NCBI GenBank assembly: GCA_010093605.1
Contig: MU004193.1
Span: forward strand, 1,692,579 to 1,756,578
DNA: 64,000 nt
Source: Lophium mytilinum
Lineage: Eukaryota; Ascomycota; Dothideomycetes; Mytilinidiales; Mytilinidiaceae
Reading direction: 5' to 3'
Both the position numbers and the translations under genes were made by a program. The notes below the pieces were generated by a model, which saw only the letters and a list, made by a program, of their open reading frames with translations, made no database searches and was not told the DNA's origin. Shown here piece by piece: positions 43,859-55,547 of the stretch (within the stretch, counting starts at the first letter, position 1; every line of letters begins with the position of its first letter).

Positions 43859-44611
43859 AGGGCTAGGACAGAACGTGGTCGTCTATCAAAATTATTTTAG
43901 CAAGACAGGGTGTCTGAAGGATGTGTATAAAGACCGGTAAACAATGTAGGGCAGAGCCTCTGACTCGCATACTCTTCTGACCAACTTCAGTCATGTCGCT
44001 TTCCATCCAGCTCACTACAATTTCTCTGGCATTGGCAGTACTAGGCCATAAGTGTGGGCACATATGTGCTAATGCTGGGTGCCGCTTTTGGAAGCCAGAT
44101 TCCCACCGTTAGGGCGGTTTCGTTGACATAAAGCCATTCATTCAAGCCAAATCAGAGTACGCTGCGCATGCTTTGACATTGCGTCAAGGCACGGGAAACT
44201 CATAGCGGTACCCCTAGCTGTAGCAAATGGTATAGATAGACTTATGGGCCGTCACTTTACGCGTCACGAAACACGATTCTCGTGCGCGCCGCAGTTTGAT
44301 GATCGATCGGGTAAAAAAAATGCTTGTGTGCACATTGGGGTGCTGTACTACTTACAACGCCATTATCCATGCAATCGAATTGAATTTGTTATATCCTTGA
44401 GTGAATAGAGTTAGCTTCAAATATTAGTTTAACCGTTATAAGCTCTCGATGTTGCATAATCCTAGCACTTGGAAGCCTTAAACAGCATAGCCCCGCTGCA
44501 GCCCAAGACGCATGAACATACACATAACACTCTACGGATCTCGAAGCGCCGTCTTTCGCGATAAACTCATGATTACAAGATACGGCAAAGTCCTGTGCGA
44601 CAAAGCCGAGC
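43859..44611. other. Intergenic
   Basis: Separates the kinase-like locus from the first paralogue of the 44.6/50.3 kb pair. A run of eight A residues lies near 44313. No gene was supported. Confidence 0.4.
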
Positions 44612-45808
44612 ATGAAGCTTTCACAATCCGCATATCGGGACAACCCATATACAATATCATTACCTGAGCCGCCGGATGTCAAAGTATCTGTGGCAAATTT
44701 AGATTTAGAACACCTAGGAGCATTCAAGACGATCTTATCCAAAGTACTCTCTACGAATGTGGCGAAAGAAACTTACGCACAGATTATTGAGGGTCTCCCA
44801 ACTCGGAGAGTCTTCTACGAATATTCCAATATTCGCGACCGTGCAGACATCAACGCTCACGAGCATCTCAGCCCAAAGTCATCTGCCACTCTAACAGCTT
44901 TTGGAGAGAGATTCAACTTCGATATCTTACGTTTTGACGCAAAGGTTCGCCGAGATAACAACCTGTAAAAGAACACCAGGCTAACGTAGACATGCAGACT
45001 ACACAAGCGTATCAAAACACCATCGTCGGCTCAAAGGATTTCAGACTTCATCTACTGGAAATGATTGCAGTTGCATGTCACAACATCGCAGTGCTTATCT
45101 ACAAACAAATAAAGGGCAACGAGATCCCAACCGAGCGGATTTGGTACCACCCGGCCCCTATTATATCATCACTCCCACCCCGTCCCGACGGCCGGCCTGA
45201 CGAACCCATCACATTCCCACCGCGACTAGTCCTTCCGACAGACTTTTACCATCAATTCTACCAAGAAATGGAGCAGTATCCAGAAGGTATGGCTGATGTT
45301 GTGGGCTACTGGGCTGAGCTACGGATTTTCGGTGGCGTGGTGGTGTTTGATAGGGGAGAAAGCGGAGACGAGGTTTGTGATGCACCCGCAGGCATATCGG
45401 CTCACGGAAAAACTGACGTCCACCCTCGCACAGTGTAACGAAGCGTTCATACACCCTGGAAAGCGGCGCATGATCTACCAGCTCCACGATCACCAGATCG
45501 ATCAATTCGTCAATTTTGAAACAGCCAAAGGGGATGAAGAATCCGACCACGTTGTAAGCTTCAATTCCGTCGGGACAGATGAAGCTGCAAGGGACGAAAA
45601 GACGCTAGGGTCTCCTCTACCTTTTCGTAATGAGCGGTACCATAGAAGGGTAGACGAGTGGGATGCTTTGAATCAACACATTTTTAGGAATAGGTACGAG
45701 AGAAAGTGGGCAACTAGGGCGCCGCTGGCATATAGGCGGATGGGCGGTGATGAGCCTGAGATTGAGGACATGATGGTGCGGCACCAGACAACTGGGAAAT
45801 TTGAGTGA
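44612..45808 (+). CDS. Hypothetical protein, paralogue A of a local pair
   Basis: Exons 44612-44944, 44998-45372 and 45434-45808 give 360 aa. No named domain is recognised. Shared blocks with paralogue B (50257-51421) are ETYAQIIEGLP, AYQNT-VG, LLEMIAVACH, LVLPTDFYH, VVGYWAELRIFGGVVVFDRG and QLHDHQIDQ, ending in an RVDEWDALNQHIFRNRYERK segment. Both introns sit at the same codons as in B, which supports the model. Donor sites are unusual (GTTCGC and GTTTGT), and the same GTT type is used in B. It could be a soluble enzyme or binding protein, but no catalytic motif is evident. Confidence 0.8.
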
Positions 45809-46019
45809 CATCTGCTGAGGGAAGAAACTCTCGGCGGAGAACACTTGTAGCCGCGCAGTATATGCATGATTTGGAGCAATGCTAGCACGACAGATAAACG
45901 ATGTGACTTCAGTGAATGTTCTAGATTCGACTCTCTGCAATGATTGTACAAGTGAGGTAGCCACCGACTCTCCAAGACCCGAGTGCAATGCTTGCGCGGT
46001 AATCAGATCTGCCTCCGCT

Positions 46020-46559
46020 CTAACCCTCGCTGAACCAGGTCTTGTGGCCCTGTGCGGTGTTAGTGTTTGTCCCGGCATCTGAAATAACTCCACTGGCGCA
46101 AGGGCGAGCTTACCAGAACGGTGCGGCCCATCATGTACATGCTCCCAGCAAAGCCAGTCCAGAGCATCGCGTAGTACGGGTACATGATGAACGGGCTGCG
46201 GGGTGTCTACAAAGCCAATTAGCCTCCGTGTTGAGATCTGACCTCATTTTCTCATGTCATATTGTGGCACGATCGCCTTCTGTTGTCCTTCCGACGGTTG
46301 TACGCTCCTCCGTAAGGGCGTCGAGATCGTGAACGTGAAGATTGTGAGAACGCACCTTCCACCATTGTCGAACACCATCGTGCTTCTGGAAAAGGGCTTG
46401 GTATTCCGGAACCCGGTTCTTGCGGTAGACGAAGCTGTGAAGAGAGCTGTGTTAGCCGTGGTTGCGAAAGAGCGGCAGCTCGGATGAGCAGAAGTCCATT
46501 GGGCCGCAGTGTCGGCGTGAAGTTGACGCACTGAGGGGTTTGGATACGTACCCAGCCAT
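46020..46559 (-). CDS. Cytochrome c oxidase subunit 7a (Cox9/VIIa-like)
   Basis: Four minus-strand exons: 46559-46552, 46434-46356, 46206-46114 and 46049-46020. They encode 69 aa. The protein reads MAGFVYRKNRVPEYQALFQK, then DGVRQWWK, a spliced TPRSPFIMYPYYAMLW and one membrane helix (TGFAGSMYMMGRTVLG). It ends GHKTWFSEG. Size, single inner-membrane helix and motif order match fungal cytochrome c oxidase subunit VIIa, a small nuclear-encoded subunit of complex IV. The first coding exon is only 8 nt, and about two thirds of the locus is intron. It is divergent from a PPR-like gene 276 bp away, also probably mitochondrial. Confidence 0.88.
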
Positions 46560-46835
46560 GGTGAGAGTGGAGAGTGTGTGCTTGACGAAGCAGTCGGTGT
46601 CGGGGCGCAATGGGAGGTTGTGGTTTGGGTTGCAGAGCTGTGGTAAGGTTGAGGTCGTTCGATCACGGCGGAAAGAGCCGGTTGGAGCTAGCTGATTTGG
46701 AGCTAGCCGCCGTTCCCGAAAATGGCAGACGCGATTCTGCAGAAGCTCAATCCAATTCCTCACCCGCTTTCGCTGCTCACTTTCGCCTGATGCAATGTCG
46801 GACGGCTTCAACTTAGGCTCGCCGCCGCAGAGTCG
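46560..46835. promoter_or_regulatory. Divergent promoter: COX7a / PPR-like gene
   Basis: A 276-bp region between two divergent start codons of probable mitochondrial proteins. A shared promoter is plausible. No specific site was assigned. Confidence 0.45.
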
Positions 46836-49712
46836 ATGCCACCGGCCCTCGACCGGCTTCTCGCCAGCCCGTCTGCGTTGCGCGTCTTGAAAGCTCTCGT
46901 CGAGAATCCAAGTCTGCCCGCGGGATACTTCACGCCGACCGAATGCTGTCTGCGGATAGCTTCGAGGACGAGGAATCGCTCTAGCCATGCGGCGACAAAA
47001 GCATTGGAACATGGGAGTGAAGAGAGAAGGGCCGCAGAAGACTGTAAAGGGCAGAGTTCACCGTTCCAGCAAACCAAACTTTCAGCGTCGAAGAAAGAGC
47101 CAAGGCATACTACAGCAATTGGGAAGACGGACAGCGTTATTGGGGATGCGGGCTCATGCACTGTACGGATTCGACAATATAAGTTATCAGGCACGAAGGA
47201 GAAAGCAAGAGACGGAAGTGCATCTTGGGCGAAGAAATCTGTTCAGACAGTCGCGAACCCGCGGAAAGTCCGAACTCCAGGTTGCCGATATATAAAGCCG
47301 GTGGAGGGATGGAAAGCTACTGCTGTAGCTAGTATTGAGAATGTCAGCGCCTCATGGGCAGAATTCGACCGGCAGTCAGACGTTTCGCATCCTCTCCCAA
47401 CCGAATCCCTCACCGAGGACCTTGAGAGCTCAGACCAGGATGTTACGGATGCCGATAAGGGAACGAAGGTTGGATCTAGTGCCACCTTGTCAACAAGACC
47501 GCGCCGAATTCAGCTCAAAGTTGATACCCCGGAATACCGCTTGGACTTTGATTACTGGGTACAGTTGTTACAATTCCAGGAGAGGGCTCGCGGGCTTGAA
47601 GGGGTACGGGAGATTTGGAACGGGATGAGAGCGCGGGAGATCGATCTCCCCACAACAGGGTCCACTGCCCCCGTGCTTTGGGAAACTTTCGTCAAAGACT
47701 TCGACATTGTCGAAGAAGTAATTACCTACGCCTCAGGTTTGAAAATGAGAACCGGGTTAGAGTACGCGGGACTGTATGCAAGCTGCGTTGGGCACTGGCT
47801 TCCGCTTAAAGCTGTGGCGGCCTACAAATTCCACAAATCCTTGGTGGAGAAATTGGCTCCAAAGAAACGATCACTATGTGATGTCCTCCCCCGTTTAGCC
47901 AAAACTGCGAGGACGGGCCATTTCGACATACTCAGAAAGATCTATCTGGAAAACAGTGAACGAGACATCTACGATACATTCATCCCGACGTTGTATCAGA
48001 GAGACAAAACACGAGCCCAAGAATGGCACAATTTTTTGGTTGTGCACAAAGATCTCCCTTCTAGGTCCCTAGCTGGCAGTCCAATGGTTGAAGAACTTTC
48101 TGTTTATCGGAGCATATCTCTTCAGCAGACTCCGGCACGGAATCGAAGTCGAGACGAGCTTGTGATGCCTCCTGACAGTATCATTGACAGATTTTCACCA
48201 GACCGTCTGAGAGGCGCACAATCCCAAAAACCGGTATTCAACCGTGAGATCATGAGCAGGCTTCTCGGAGAATCCCACCACGTGAAGCCGAAGAAAGAGT
48301 TTGACGATTCATTCTGTGCGCGTCTCTTCGCTACCAGGGCGTTTTCTCCTGCTTCCGTCATAAAAGGGCTTGGCATGTTTGGTATCGAGGCAATTGGTCC
48401 ACTCGCTCTGAGAGAAATGGGTCTCCGGACACATCCGTTGAATGAGATGCCCCTAAGATTCAAAGAGCTCAAAGAAGCTGGTGTTACGATTGGCAGATCA
48501 GTCTTCTCTAAGGCCGTTGAAAAATTTACCGCTCAGAATAGATTAGACTTGGTTCGCGAGCTGCTAGAAAGCGATCAGCACCCGGACGTCCTTGAAGATA
48601 CCAAACTCCAAGAAGAGCTCCTGTTCTTCTTCATCTCGAAAGAGGACTGGAAACAAGTCCACCGCACCCTAGCCATCCTCACCATATTCCACGCGAACCC
48701 TAATGCCGAGTCATGGAATCTAATGCTGCGGGCTCATAGTAAAAACACCAGCGGCAGCGGGGTGGACCGCATTCTCAAAGACATGCATGCCAATGGGGTG
48801 GAAGTATCGCATCTATCTCTGAACCATCTGCACGCTAACATCCTCCGCCGGCGGAACCCATCTAAACGCCCTGTCTATCGCTACGGAGACCGCTTCGACG
48901 ATCTACGCTTCATCGCTAGAATCTGGCTCCGCATCCTGCAAAACGGCGGCCGTATAGAGCCATGGAGATGGCGCGAAATACTCCGCCGTTTCGGCATGAC
49001 GGGCCGTATCAGAGAGCTCCGGCGTCTTGTTCTTTGGCTCGCTGCTTGGTACTCTCCGCGCAAAGCCAACCAAACACTATCGGCATTTTCTTTACCTACA
49101 GCATCGGCGAGAGCACCTTATTTTGTACCTCTTAGCGTTCCCCCTTCGCACGCGACCCATCCGTACCAGAAACTCTTCCCCTCATCTTTCCAAGAGGCCC
49201 TGATAGAATGGGGCTTCAAGAGCGGGCTGGCGCACAACCCCAAGCGCGAGCGCACGATCTCACTTCGCAAAGGCATGCACCTACCGGCGAAGGTCAAACC
49301 TATCCGATGGACGGATGGGCTCGAGATCCTCGTTGAGCTCCGTGAACAAGGGGTCTTTGTTACGGACAGCACGGTCAAGAAAGCGATACAAACGCGAATC
49401 GTGATCTTGTATGGGCCGAATGTGTCGAATCGGAAGGAGAACCGGGTGGCGAGGAAAAACAATCCATGGATGTGGCAAGATATGATTAGAAGGGCGGAGG
49501 AGGTATGGGGAAAAAGGCTGTTTCAGTGGCCCGGAAGAGAGGAAGAGGAGAGCGAAGGTGGCGAAAGGTCCCAACAGATTGGGAAGAAGGTTGAAATAAT
49601 AAAGAAGAACCGGGAGAAGACCAAGCGTAATGATGGATCGTTCGGAAGCGAGTGGGTGTTGGAAAGCCAGCGGAGGGGCATGGAAGAACTGAGAGCCCTC
49701 TTGAGAAAATAG
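46836..49712 (+). CDS. Pentatricopeptide-repeat-like protein, probably mitochondrial
   Basis: One exon, 958 aa, starting MPPALDRLLASPSALRVLKA. The N-terminus is basic with few acids, as in mitochondrial presequences. A ~200-residue low-complexity segment precedes a long helical C-terminal half. Helix pairs resembling PPR units include DWKQVHRTLAILTIFHANPN, AESWNLMLRAHSKN and RILKDMHANGVEVSHLSLN. The C-terminus is strongly charged (REEEESEGGERSQQ, KKNREKTKRND). Fungal PPR proteins bind organellar RNA and support processing or translation of mitochondrial mRNAs such as those for complex IV. The divergent COX7a neighbour fits that role, but the target is unknown. The repeats are diverged and their number is not certain. 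Confidence 0.75.
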   Translation: MPPALDRLLASPSALRVLKALVENPSLPAGYFTPTECCLRIASRTRNRSSHAATKALEHGSEERRAAEDCKGQSSPFQQTKLSASKKEPRHTTAIGKTDSVIGDAGSCTVRIRQYKLSGTKEKARDGSASWAKKSVQTVANPRKVRTPGCRYIKPVEGWKATAVASIENVSASWAEFDRQSDVSHPLPTESLTEDLESSDQDVTDADKGTKVGSSATLSTRPRRIQLKVDTPEYRLDFDYWVQLLQFQERARGLEGVREIWNGMRAREIDLPTTGSTAPVLWETFVKDFDIVEEVITYASGLKMRTGLEYAGLYASCVGHWLPLKAVAAYKFHKSLVEKLAPKKRSLCDVLPRLAKTARTGHFDILRKIYLENSERDIYDTFIPTLYQRDKTRAQEWHNFLVVHKDLPSRSLAGSPMVEELSVYRSISLQQTPARNRSRDELVMPPDSIIDRFSPDRLRGAQSQKPVFNREIMSRLLGESHHVKPKKEFDDSFCARLFATRAFSPASVIKGLGMFGIEAIGPLALREMGLRTHPLNEMPLRFKELKEAGVTIGRSVFSKAVEKFTAQNRLDLVRELLESDQHPDVLEDTKLQEELLFFFISKEDWKQVHRTLAILTIFHANPNAESWNLMLRAHSKNTSGSGVDRILKDMHANGVEVSHLSLNHLHANILRRRNPSKRPVYRYGDRFDDLRFIARIWLRILQNGGRIEPWRWREILRRFGMTGRIRELRRLVLWLAAWYSPRKANQTLSAFSLPTASARAPYFVPLSVPPSHATHPYQKLFPSSFQEALIEWGFKSGLAHNPKRERTISLRKGMHLPAKVKPIRWTDGLEILVELREQGVFVTDSTVKKAIQTRIVILYGPNVSNRKENRVARKNNPWMWQDMIRRAEEVWGKRLFQWPGREEEESEGGERSQQIGKKVEIIKKNREKTKRNDGSFGSEWVLESQRRGMEELRALLRK

Positions 49713-50256
49713 ACATGTAAGCATAGTGTAACTCAGGTCCTGGAGAGTCGGTAGCTACCCTTACCTGTACACACATCGAAAAGAGTTTGAATCCAAAGCT
49801 TGCATTCACTTCACGGATAGAGTGAAAGACTAGCCTGTATCCACCATCCACAGCATCATCTTCGGAGAATAACCAATCGCCCGAAACTGATATGAGAGTT
49901 TCATGAGGTTTCCTATTTGCTAATTGAAACATTAGCTTTACATTAAATCTAAGTGCAACCATTACGCCTGTTTACCACCGCGATTCTCCACTGTCAAGAT
50001 TCGCCCGTGCAACGCTACAGTCTATGCAATTCTCAAACCCTCAGAGTGAACGACTTGTACATGCTACAGACCGCCTAATATGCCCCTAGCCGTTTTCCGG
50101 GGACCTGCTAGCGCTCCAATAACACAGCCCCACCTCAACCAGCAGATACTCATCTGCTTCCAAAACTCCCACTAGGTAATTCCTATGGGCCGCCGGTCAT
50201 ACTAGACTAACTCTCAAGGTGCATGATGCCTTAGGACCCTATGTGATACTTCAACA
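49713..50256. other. Intergenic
   Basis: Between the PPR-like gene and paralogue B, both plus-strand. No coding signal; probably the promoter of paralogue B. Confidence 0.4.
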
Positions 50257-51421
50257 ATGTTTGCGGCACAGGAATCCAGCTCTTTTGACGAAACCCTCGC
50301 CATGTGGGTGGCCGACCCCCATGCTCCCAAGGTATCTGTAAATGATTTGGGACTTGAGCACCGAGCAGCGCTCACAGAATTTTTGATGAAGATCTTTTCC
50401 ACGGAAACCGCCCAAGAGACCTACGCGCAGATCATCGAGGGTCTACCTCTCCTCAGGGTTTTTGAAGAATGTCCTAATGTTACCAAGCGGGAAGATCTCA
50501 TTGCGCATGAACATCTAAGTTCGGATTCAATTACAATTTGGAAGAAGTTTGAGGACAACTTTAAAGTCGACATCTTACAGTTCGATGCTAAGGTTTGTGG
50601 CCTTTTCTGAGCCATCCTCAGCTTCTGACCAATACGTGCAGACTGTACAAGCATATCAAAACACCGTTATCGGCTCGAGAGAGTACAAACTACGCCTACT
50701 AGAAATGATCGCAGTGGCTTGCCACAGCATCGCAGCACTTCTATACAAAGAGGTGAAAGGCGACGCGATACCAACAGAGCGAAGCCTGTATCAACCGCCA
50801 CCCATTACATATCCACCCAGCTACGACGGCACAATAAGGAAACCCGTAGCTCGTCCGCCTTACCTAGTCCTTCCAACTGATTTCTATCACATGTCGTATC
50901 AAGCGATAGAGCAGTACCCTGACGGCATCGCAAACGTTGTCGGATACTGGGCCGAGCTGCGAATTTTTGGAGGCGTAGTGGTATTCGATAGAGGGGAGAG
51001 TGGGGAAGAGGTTCGTGACATCCCAATTCAACAGCACTAAGGAGAGCAACCCTCACTCCCTAGTATCTGTCCTAACTCTTCAAACACTTAGTGCAAAGAC
51101 GCATTTCTGCACCCGCAACCCCACCGGCGCATGATGCACCAGCTTCACGACCACCAGATCGACCAACTTGACAATTTTAAATCTGTCAAACGAGAAGGCT
51201 CCTTGGAAGGTGTAGAAACAATGTTACCACCTCTCCCGTTTCAGAACGAGCGCTATTCGAGACGATTAGACGAGTGGGAAGCCTTGGGCCAGCATATATT
51301 CAGGGACATGTACGAGCGGAGGTGGGATGCTCCTCCTCCTCAACGCTGTGTCAGGTCGGGCGAGGATGTTCCAGAGCTTCAGGATGCTGTGCAGAAATTG
51401 CGTAACGAAGGCCAATTATAA
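50257..51421 (+). CDS. Hypothetical protein, paralogue B of a local pair
   Basis: Exons 50257-50592, 50642-51010 and 51092-51421 give 344 aa. It aligns along its full length with paralogue A (44612-45808), sharing ETYAQIIEGLP, LLEMIAVACH, VLPTDFYH, VVGYWAELRIFGGVVVFDRG, MHQLHDHQIDQ and RRLDEWEALGQHIFRDMYER. Both introns are at equivalent codons and start with GTT (GTTTGT and GTTCGT). The proteins differ most in their N-termini and last ~60 residues. No named domain is recognised. Confidence 0.82.
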
Positions 51422-52618
51422 ATAGGCGTTGAGTCGTCGTTACGTGTTTCAGCTCACCTGGAGCGATTTGTCGAAGCTGCCTGTGTTTGATATGGTAAAC
51501 TGACGCCAATCCTCGTATAGATATTCTGCATGGTCTAGATACGGCCTTCTTGGGGTCCTGGTCAACGATGGAGCGAGCTCTACTATTACCGTTCGCTGCT
51601 ATATCATTCCCCGTCCAGATTTGCCCTTCACTTGCTACTTCGCAGGATCAACATGACTCTGCTTTGAGACTTTAAACCACTACGCCCAAGCCATCGTGCT
51701 CTTTCGCCTGCAGGGGCGCAGTCATGGCAGTGTCCATTCCTGGGACAGCCCATCGATGATTCTTTTAGTGACGAGTGCGACGGGAGATGCGACCCCATGG
51801 ACGAAAAGTGTTTTGTGGTGATATAGGCGCGATTGTAGCGAATTTGGGAAAGCGTGAGACGGCAGTGGTCAAGTTGAAGGTTGATGCGTTCTCGGGATGG
51901 GGGGACTGCGGAAGTGCTCAACCATGGCAACCTTATCAAGATGTATTGTTTTACCTCAGACGTGAAGGCGTCTCGTGAATAGACTGAGCAGTAATGAAAT
52001 TAAAGGCTTCACTACATGACTTGTTGCCGACAGAAGTGAAAGACGTCCGATTGAAAAGGAGATACTACGGCTTCCCTCTGAACTTCCGCCCTCATGTGCT
52101 CTTGAGTTACACATATTTAGGTAGCAAAGTAATTAGCCTTGAAGTTTAGAATGCGCTATTGCTATGTTGTCGCTGCATGCTGAGGACCTCTACAGCCGTG
52201 AAACAAGCAAATTGGGGCCAACGCGATTCTCAGCTTCTCTTCGCGGACTACTTCATTGGGCACAAAGACCTTCTTCGCAATGTTTGCGGTCTAACATGTT
52301 TGAGATGATCCAAACCGGGTGGTTGAAGATGGACGATGAGATGAACGCCGAATTAGGATTAGGGCGAATGAGTTCCCGCCGTTTCGTCACCACTGGGGCA
52401 TCTCCGCCGGCAAGCCGAGCGACTTTTGCTTGCCCAGGAGACTCCGCAACACCACAAATCAACCACCACAACCCTCCAAGCTCCCAACCTCCCTCTATTT
52501 GTGCCCTCTTGCGTGCTGTGTCAATGTCTCCACACAGAGGCAGCTGAGCACAAAACCCTCCAACAGCTAGATACCCCATCGATACGACTGCAGGGTTCCT
52601 CACATCCGCGCCGGAGCC
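51422..52618. other. Intergenic, no supported gene
   Basis: About 1.2 kb upstream of the ABC transporter. Short open frames (for example 52164-52547 and 51628-51939) lack motifs or splice support. The end near 52619 should contain the transporter promoter. Confidence 0.4.
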
Positions 52619-55089
52619 ATGCGCGGCTCAACCATCGTCCTCAACAAGGCCTGGAACAGCCCTGGGAATGGAGCTCTCTTTTCCAAGATAATACAACGCC
52701 CAATTGCCCCAGCCCATGCCTCGCTGCCCTCCTTCCGCCAACACACGACGTCAACCGCGCTCGCAAACGCCCCGCGACGCCCACCTCTTCAACTCTCGCC
52801 GCGGATCCAGCCTACCTCAATTGCCGGTATTCCTAAATCGACGCTGCTTCCATCGCGGAGGGCATTCTCGATATCAAGAGCATTGGCTGAGGAGCAGCGG
52901 ACATCGCCGCCGGAGAAGCGCAAGCCCAAGTCCTACCGGGACGAGATAAAGGAAAAGGGCATAATCAACATCGAAGAGCATGATCACGAGGAGGAGGTAG
53001 GATTCGCGAAGTCAGAAAAGGCAACCCAGGCGCTGCAGGTCAACCTGAGCGCCAAGCTGAGCAAAGATGGATCAGGGCCGGGCAAACCGGGGAGCATGAG
53101 CGAGGTATGGCGGTTGATCAAGATTGCGCGGCCGGAGCTGGGGACGCTGGGATGGGCCTTTGTGTTCCTGCTCATTTCGTCGGGTGTGTCACTCTCGGTG
53201 CCGTTCTCGATTGGAAAGATTCTGGACATTGCGACCAAGGCAGAGGGATCGACCGACACGCTTTTTGGGCTGGATATGTCTACCTTCTACCTAGTCTTGG
53301 GAGGCGTACTGGCGACTGGAGCGGCGGCGAACTTTGGCCGCATCATCATTCTCAGGGTTGTGGGCGAGAGGATCGTGGCGAGATTGAGGTCGCAGCTGTA
53401 CAGGAAGACGTTTGTACAGAATGCGGAGTTCTTTGATGCGAACCGCGTTGGAGATTTGATCTCGAGATTGGGGTCGGATACTATCATCGTCGGCAAGAGC
53501 ATTACGCAGAACCTATCGGACGGCCTTCGGTCGGTTGTCAGTGGAGCTGCTGGATTCGCCATGATGGGATGGGTGAGCTTGCAGCTAACGGGCATTCTCG
53601 CTCTCGTTGGACCGCCGGTTGCAGTGGCTGCATTCATCTCAGGACGGATGCTTCGCAACATCAGTCGCAAGATCCAGAAGAACCTCGGATCCATGACGAA
53701 AGTCGCTGAAGAGAGATTGGGCAATGTTAGGACCAGTCAGGCATTTGCGGGAGAACAACAAGAAGTTAGTCGATACAACCGTCAGATCAGGAGAGTGTTC
53801 GACCTGGGCAAACGGGAGGCTCTGGTTGCCGCTACGTTCTATGGAAGCACTGGACTAATGGGCAACCTGACGGTCATCGCTGTTCTTTACGTCGGCGGCA
53901 GTATGGTCAAATCAGGAGCAATCACCATTGGAGAGCTATCATCTTTCTTGATGTACACAGCGTATGCTGGGTCCAGCATGGTCGGCCTCTCCGGCTTCTG
54001 GGGAGAGATGATGAAAGGAGTTGGAGCAGCGAGTCGACTTTTCGAGCTCCAGGACCGCAACCCAACCATATCACCGACTGTCGGGGAGCCCGTCAAATCT
54101 GCCCAAGGCCCGATCGAGTTCAAGAACGTGTCCTTCAGCTACCCTACCCGACCTGCTGTCACCATTTTCAGGGATCTCAATTTCACTATTCAGCCGGGTA
54201 CCAACGTCGCCATCGTCGCGCCCAGTGGAGCCGGAAAGTCTACAGTCGCCAGTCTGCTTCTTCGATTCTACATTCCCAACACTGGCCAGATCTTGATCGA
54301 CGGTCGGGACATCACGAAGCTGAACGCCAAACAGCTGCGGAGGAAGATCGGTTTCGTGGGTCAGGAGCCTGTACTCTTCTCTGGGACCATCGCGGAGAAC
54401 ATCGCATATGGTGTGCCGCACGCCACCCGCACTGAGATCGTCACTGCCGCCCGCAAGGCGAATTGCCAATTTATTGGTGATTTCGTAAGTGTCTCTCATT
54501 GGTATATTTCTTTATCACACTGACATGTTCTAGCCCGATGGACTTGAAACCCACGTCGGAGCCCGCGGCACCCAGCTTTCAGGCGGCCAGAAACAGCGCA
54601 TTGCCATCGCCCGCGCGCTGATCAAGCAACCCGACATCCTCATCCTCGACGAAGCAACCAGTATGCACCCTTCCTTTACTCACTTCGTCGCTCTACTAAC
54701 ACCTCATAGGTGCCCTCGACGCTGAGTCTGAGACCCTCGTCAATCAAGCCCTCGGCGTGCTCCTCCGCGAGCAAAACACGACCATTAGCATCGCACATCG
54801 TCTCTCCACGATCAAGCGCTCTGATCGTGTCATCGTCATTTCGGCTGACGGCGACGTCGCTGAGGAGGGCACGTACCGCGAGCTCGCGAATAACCCAGAC
54901 GGGGCGTTCACGAAGCTGATGGAGTGGCAGATTAGTGGGGGCGAAGGAGAAGATAGGGAACTGGTGGTCAAAGGGCCAAAGGTCAGCGAGGAGGAGGAGA
55001 TTGAGGCGGATTTGGAGCAAACTGATGAGGACGAGGCTGTAGAGGTGCCTAAGAGCCAGAAGGGAGGCAAAAGGGATGGAAAGCGGTAG
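52619..55089 (+). CDS. Mitochondrial ABC half-transporter, Mdl1/ABCB10-like
   Basis: Exons 52619-54484, 54534-54660 and 54710-55089 give 790 aa. The first ~110 residues are Arg/Ser-rich without a hydrophobic signal, typical of a mitochondrial presequence. A transmembrane domain follows, including [20 protein letters not shown] and [20 protein letters not shown]. The nucleotide-binding domain then has Walker A (APSGAGKST, ~534-542), Q-loop (VGQEPVLF), signature LSGGQKQR, Walker [10 protein letters not shown] and H-loop IAHRLST. The order TMD then NBD, in one copy, defines a half-transporter that dimerises in the inner membrane. Yeast Mdl1 is linked to peptide export from the matrix. The first Walker A residue is Ala where Gly is expected. 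The C-terminus is long and acidic/basic. Confidence 0.92.
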
Positions 55090-55547
55090 ACGAGGATTCC
55101 CCGGAGAGGCGGTGAAGCGCGACCCGTCTTATTTTCGTGGAGAAAGTAAAGTGCAGGGGCAGGGTATTGGAGGCTCAGCGGGATCAGATCAGCGCCGCCT
55201 GATGTGCGCGCCATGACCCGCATTTTTGGCAGGATATTTTCCCGTTGCCTCTTTCGTGATTGCATAGCTGGTGTTTCGGGCTCTGGAGATGGGGCGAGTT
55301 GGTGAGCGAAGGCGGGCTAGAGGTGTGTATATTAGGTCTCTACTCCCCCAGCGCATGGGATTAGTTTGTCGAATTGCCATCAGCAGTTTCGAAAATACGC
55401 ATAATCACCACTACCACTACTACCAATACTGCCGTTACTATCATCTGCATATCTGCACGCCATTCCAACCTCAAACTCAATTCATTTCACGTCTCGGTAT
55501 TACAAGGTCATCGCAACTCTAGAGCCCGCAGCATCTGAGAAGCCAAA
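55090..55547. other. Intergenic
   Basis: Between the ABC transporter and the small 78-aa gene. An A+C-rich CACTACTACC stretch near 55409 is low complexity. No coding signal. Confidence 0.4.
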
